Source: an uncultured Bacilli bacterium
GTDB taxonomy: Bacteria > Bacillota_I > Bacilli_A > RF39 > UBA660
Length of the DNA: 14,934 nucleotides
Assembly: GCA_947628725.1 (NCBI GenBank)
Contig: CANRAQ010000024.1
Location: 1 to 14,934 of the forward strand
Direction of reading: 5' to 3'
This document shows, one piece after another, positions 14,040-14,934 of this stretch; position 1 is the first letter of the stretch; each line of letters opens with the position of its first letter. The translations under genes were made by a program, and so were the position numbers. Below the pieces are notes generated by a model that made no database searches, was not told where the DNA came from, and saw only the letters and a list, made by a program, of their open reading frames with translations.

Positions 14040-14720
14040 ATGAAAAATTTAATAATTTCACATAGAGGTGTACATAATAATATTGATATACCAGAAAATT
14101 CAATTAAAGCATTCAAAAATTCATTAAAAAGAAATCTACCTATCGAATTAGATATACAGTTAACTAAAGATAATATTATTGTAGTTTGTCATGATGAAAA
14201 TTTAAAAAGATTAACAGGTACTGATATATTTATTAAAGATTCAACTTATAATCAAATAAAAAGATTAAAATTATTAAATACTAATGAATATATTCCAACT
14301 TTAAAAGATGTATTAAATTTAGTTGATAATAAAGTCCTAATAAATATAGAAATAAAACAAACAAATAAATTTAAAAATATTTGTAACTTATTAGATAAAG
14401 AATTAAAAAATTATGATAATTATATAATACAATCTTTTAGTCCACGTATATTAAAATATATGAAAAAATTAAATAATAAATATAAAGTAGGACTTTTAAT
14501 GAGTGAAAAAAGACATAAGCCTTTTATTTATAAATTATTTATTATGTATAGTAAACCAGATTATCTATCTGTATCTAAAAAATATATAGATAAATATGGT
14601 AACAAATACAATTATAATAAATATAATATAATGATATGGAATATCAAAAATAAAAATGAAATTACAAAATATAAATATATTTCAAGTAATTTCATTTGTG
14701 ATAATGTAGACAGTATGTAA
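14040..14720 (+). CDS. ugpQ: Glycerophosphodiester phosphodiesterase (GDPD/UgpQ family)
   Basis: The enzyme hydrolyses glycerophosphodiesters, from phospholipid or teichoic-acid turnover, to glycerol-3-phosphate and an alcohol. The 226-residue product has ISHRGVHNN (His8, Arg9), PENSIKAF, ELDIQLTKD (metal-binding Glu and Asp near 37-39) and VVCHDENLKRLTGT (second catalytic His near 51). Other family pieces are IPTLKDVLNLV, INIEIKQ (the ExK motif) and IIQSFSPRIL. The C-terminal half is rich in Lys, Asn and Tyr and less conserved, with IWNIKNKNE where WTVND is usual. No signal peptide is present, so it should be cytosolic. AGGTGAT lies six bases before the ATG. No clear terminator follows before the tRNA promoter. 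Confidence 0.93.
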   Translation: MKNLIISHRGVHNNIDIPENSIKAFKNSLKRNLPIELDIQLTKDNIIVVCHDENLKRLTGTDIFIKDSTYNQIKRLKLLNTNEYIPTLKDVLNLVDNKVLINIEIKQTNKFKNICNLLDKELKNYDNYIIQSFSPRILKYMKKLNNKYKVGLLMSEKRHKPFIYKLFIMYSKPDYLSVSKKYIDKYGNKYNYNKYNIMIWNIKNKNEITKYKYISSNFICDNVDSM

Positions 14721-14744
14721 TATGAACAAATTTCAAAAAAAATA

Positions 14745-14773
14745 TTGACATAGTTTAAGTTTAATAGTATAAT
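14745..14773 (+). promoter_or_regulatory. Consensus SigA promoter of the tRNA-Gly gene
   Basis: TTGACA (14745-14750), a 17-base spacer and TATAAT (14768-14773) match consensus at all twelve positions. Transcription should start near 14780, leaving a leader of about 12 bases before the tRNA. It is the strongest promoter in the window. Confidence 0.9.
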
Positions 14774-14791
14774 TTAAATTGTCTACAAATT

Positions 14792-14865
14792 GCGGGTGTA
14801 GTTCAATGGTAGAACTCCAGCCTTCCAAGCTGATAACGTGGGTCCGATTCCCATCACCCGCTCCA
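14792..14865 (+). tRNA. tRNA-Gly(UCC) with encoded CCA
   Basis: The 74-base gene folds as a cloverleaf. The acceptor is GCGGGTG with CACCCGC, discriminator T and encoded CCA (14863-14865). The D arm is GTTC-AATGGTA-GAAC, keeping the GG pair. The anticodon loop is CTTCCAA with anticodon TCC at 14824-14826. The T arm is GTGGG-TCCGATT-CCCAT. Two oddities are visible. Position 55 (14844) is C instead of the near-universal T that becomes pseudouridine. The outer anticodon-stem pair is a C-A mismatch (14817 with 14833). The gene has its own promoter and terminator. The retained D-loop GG argues against a dedicated cell-wall glycyl-tRNA. Confidence 0.96.
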
Positions 14866-14876
14866 GTGACGTTTCT

Positions 14877-14899
14877 GTTCGAACTTTTATAGTTTGAAC
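14877..14899 (+). other. Hairpin in the tRNA-Gly 3' trailer
   Basis: GTTCGAAC (14877-14884) pairs with GTTTGAAC (14892-14899) as an 8-bp stem with one G-U pair and a seven-base loop. It has no T-run after it, so it is not a terminator itself. It may guide 3' processing of the tRNA precursor. Confidence 0.4.
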
Positions 14900-14910
14900 T
14901 TAAATATATA

Positions 14911-14934
14911 ATCAATCCGTTCGGGTTGATTTTT
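14911..14934 (+). terminator. Terminator of tRNA-Gly
   Basis: ATCAATCC (14911-14918) pairs with GGGTTGAT (14923-14930) with one T-G wobble around loop GTTC, followed by TTTT to the window edge. Confidence 0.85.

Noticed and set aside
14866..14899. GTTCGAAC after the tRNA, suggesting a second, degenerate tRNA T arm
   Set aside because: The flanking bases cannot form a T stem around TTCGAAC and no acceptor or CCA follows; a simple hairpin explains it better.
14733..14915. Open reading frame of 60 codons on the minus strand with GAGDGNRTHV
   Set aside because: It is the antisense translation of the tRNA-Gly gene and its flanks, a well-known spurious annotation; it has no ribosome-binding site.
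1..14934. Mobile elements, CRISPR arrays, toxin-antitoxin or defence islands
   Set aside because: No transposase, integrase, direct-repeat array or defence-type domain was found; all genes are housekeeping types apart from the lipoprotein.

Overview
The base composition is very low in G+C, and genes end in TAA, TAG and TGA with Trp encoded by TGG, so the standard bacterial code is used rather than the Mycoplasma code. Bacillus-type replication-initiation genes (dnaB, dnaI), tmcAL, a SufU/SufB iron-sulfur pair, spoVS, a small rpoZ and a YmfF/YmfH M16 peptidase pair together point to an AT-rich member of the Bacillota, class Bacilli in the broad sense. It may be one of the reduced gut lineages near Erysipelotrichia or the RF39-type relatives of Mollicutes. 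The lineage is inferred from gene content, not from a marker phylogeny.

Layout. tmcAL (+) runs from the left edge and meets folD (-) tail to tail over one bidirectional terminator. From folD to sufU (about 1.27-13.6 kb) everything reads leftwards. In order of transcription this block contains: sufU-sufB (own promoter and terminator); ssb (own promoter and terminator); a lone lipoprotein gene (own promoter and terminator); pdp followed by rpoZ-yihY; deoD-ymfF-ymfH-secG (own promoter, terminator after secG); dnaB-dnaI (ending in two tandem terminators); and folD (own promoter). A divergent promoter region then leads to spoVS, ugpQ and a tRNA-Gly(UCC), all on +, with a strong terminator at the right edge. 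No stretch over 300 bases lacks a gene, and I see no insertion sequence, prophage gene or CRISPR array.

The contents are mostly housekeeping: tRNA modification, one-carbon metabolism, helicase loading, protein export, nucleoside salvage (DeoD, Pdp), single-strand DNA binding, Fe-S assembly and lipid-headgroup turnover. The unusual points are as follows. FolD lacks most of its catalytic and cofactor-binding signatures. The Suf locus is split, with sufCDS absent. SufU carries extra cysteines. The tRNA-Gly has C instead of U at position 55. A compact H-type RNA pseudoknot can be drawn between yihY and its terminator. Several terminators are built over the stop codon of the gene they end. I did not find a clearly new multi-gene system.
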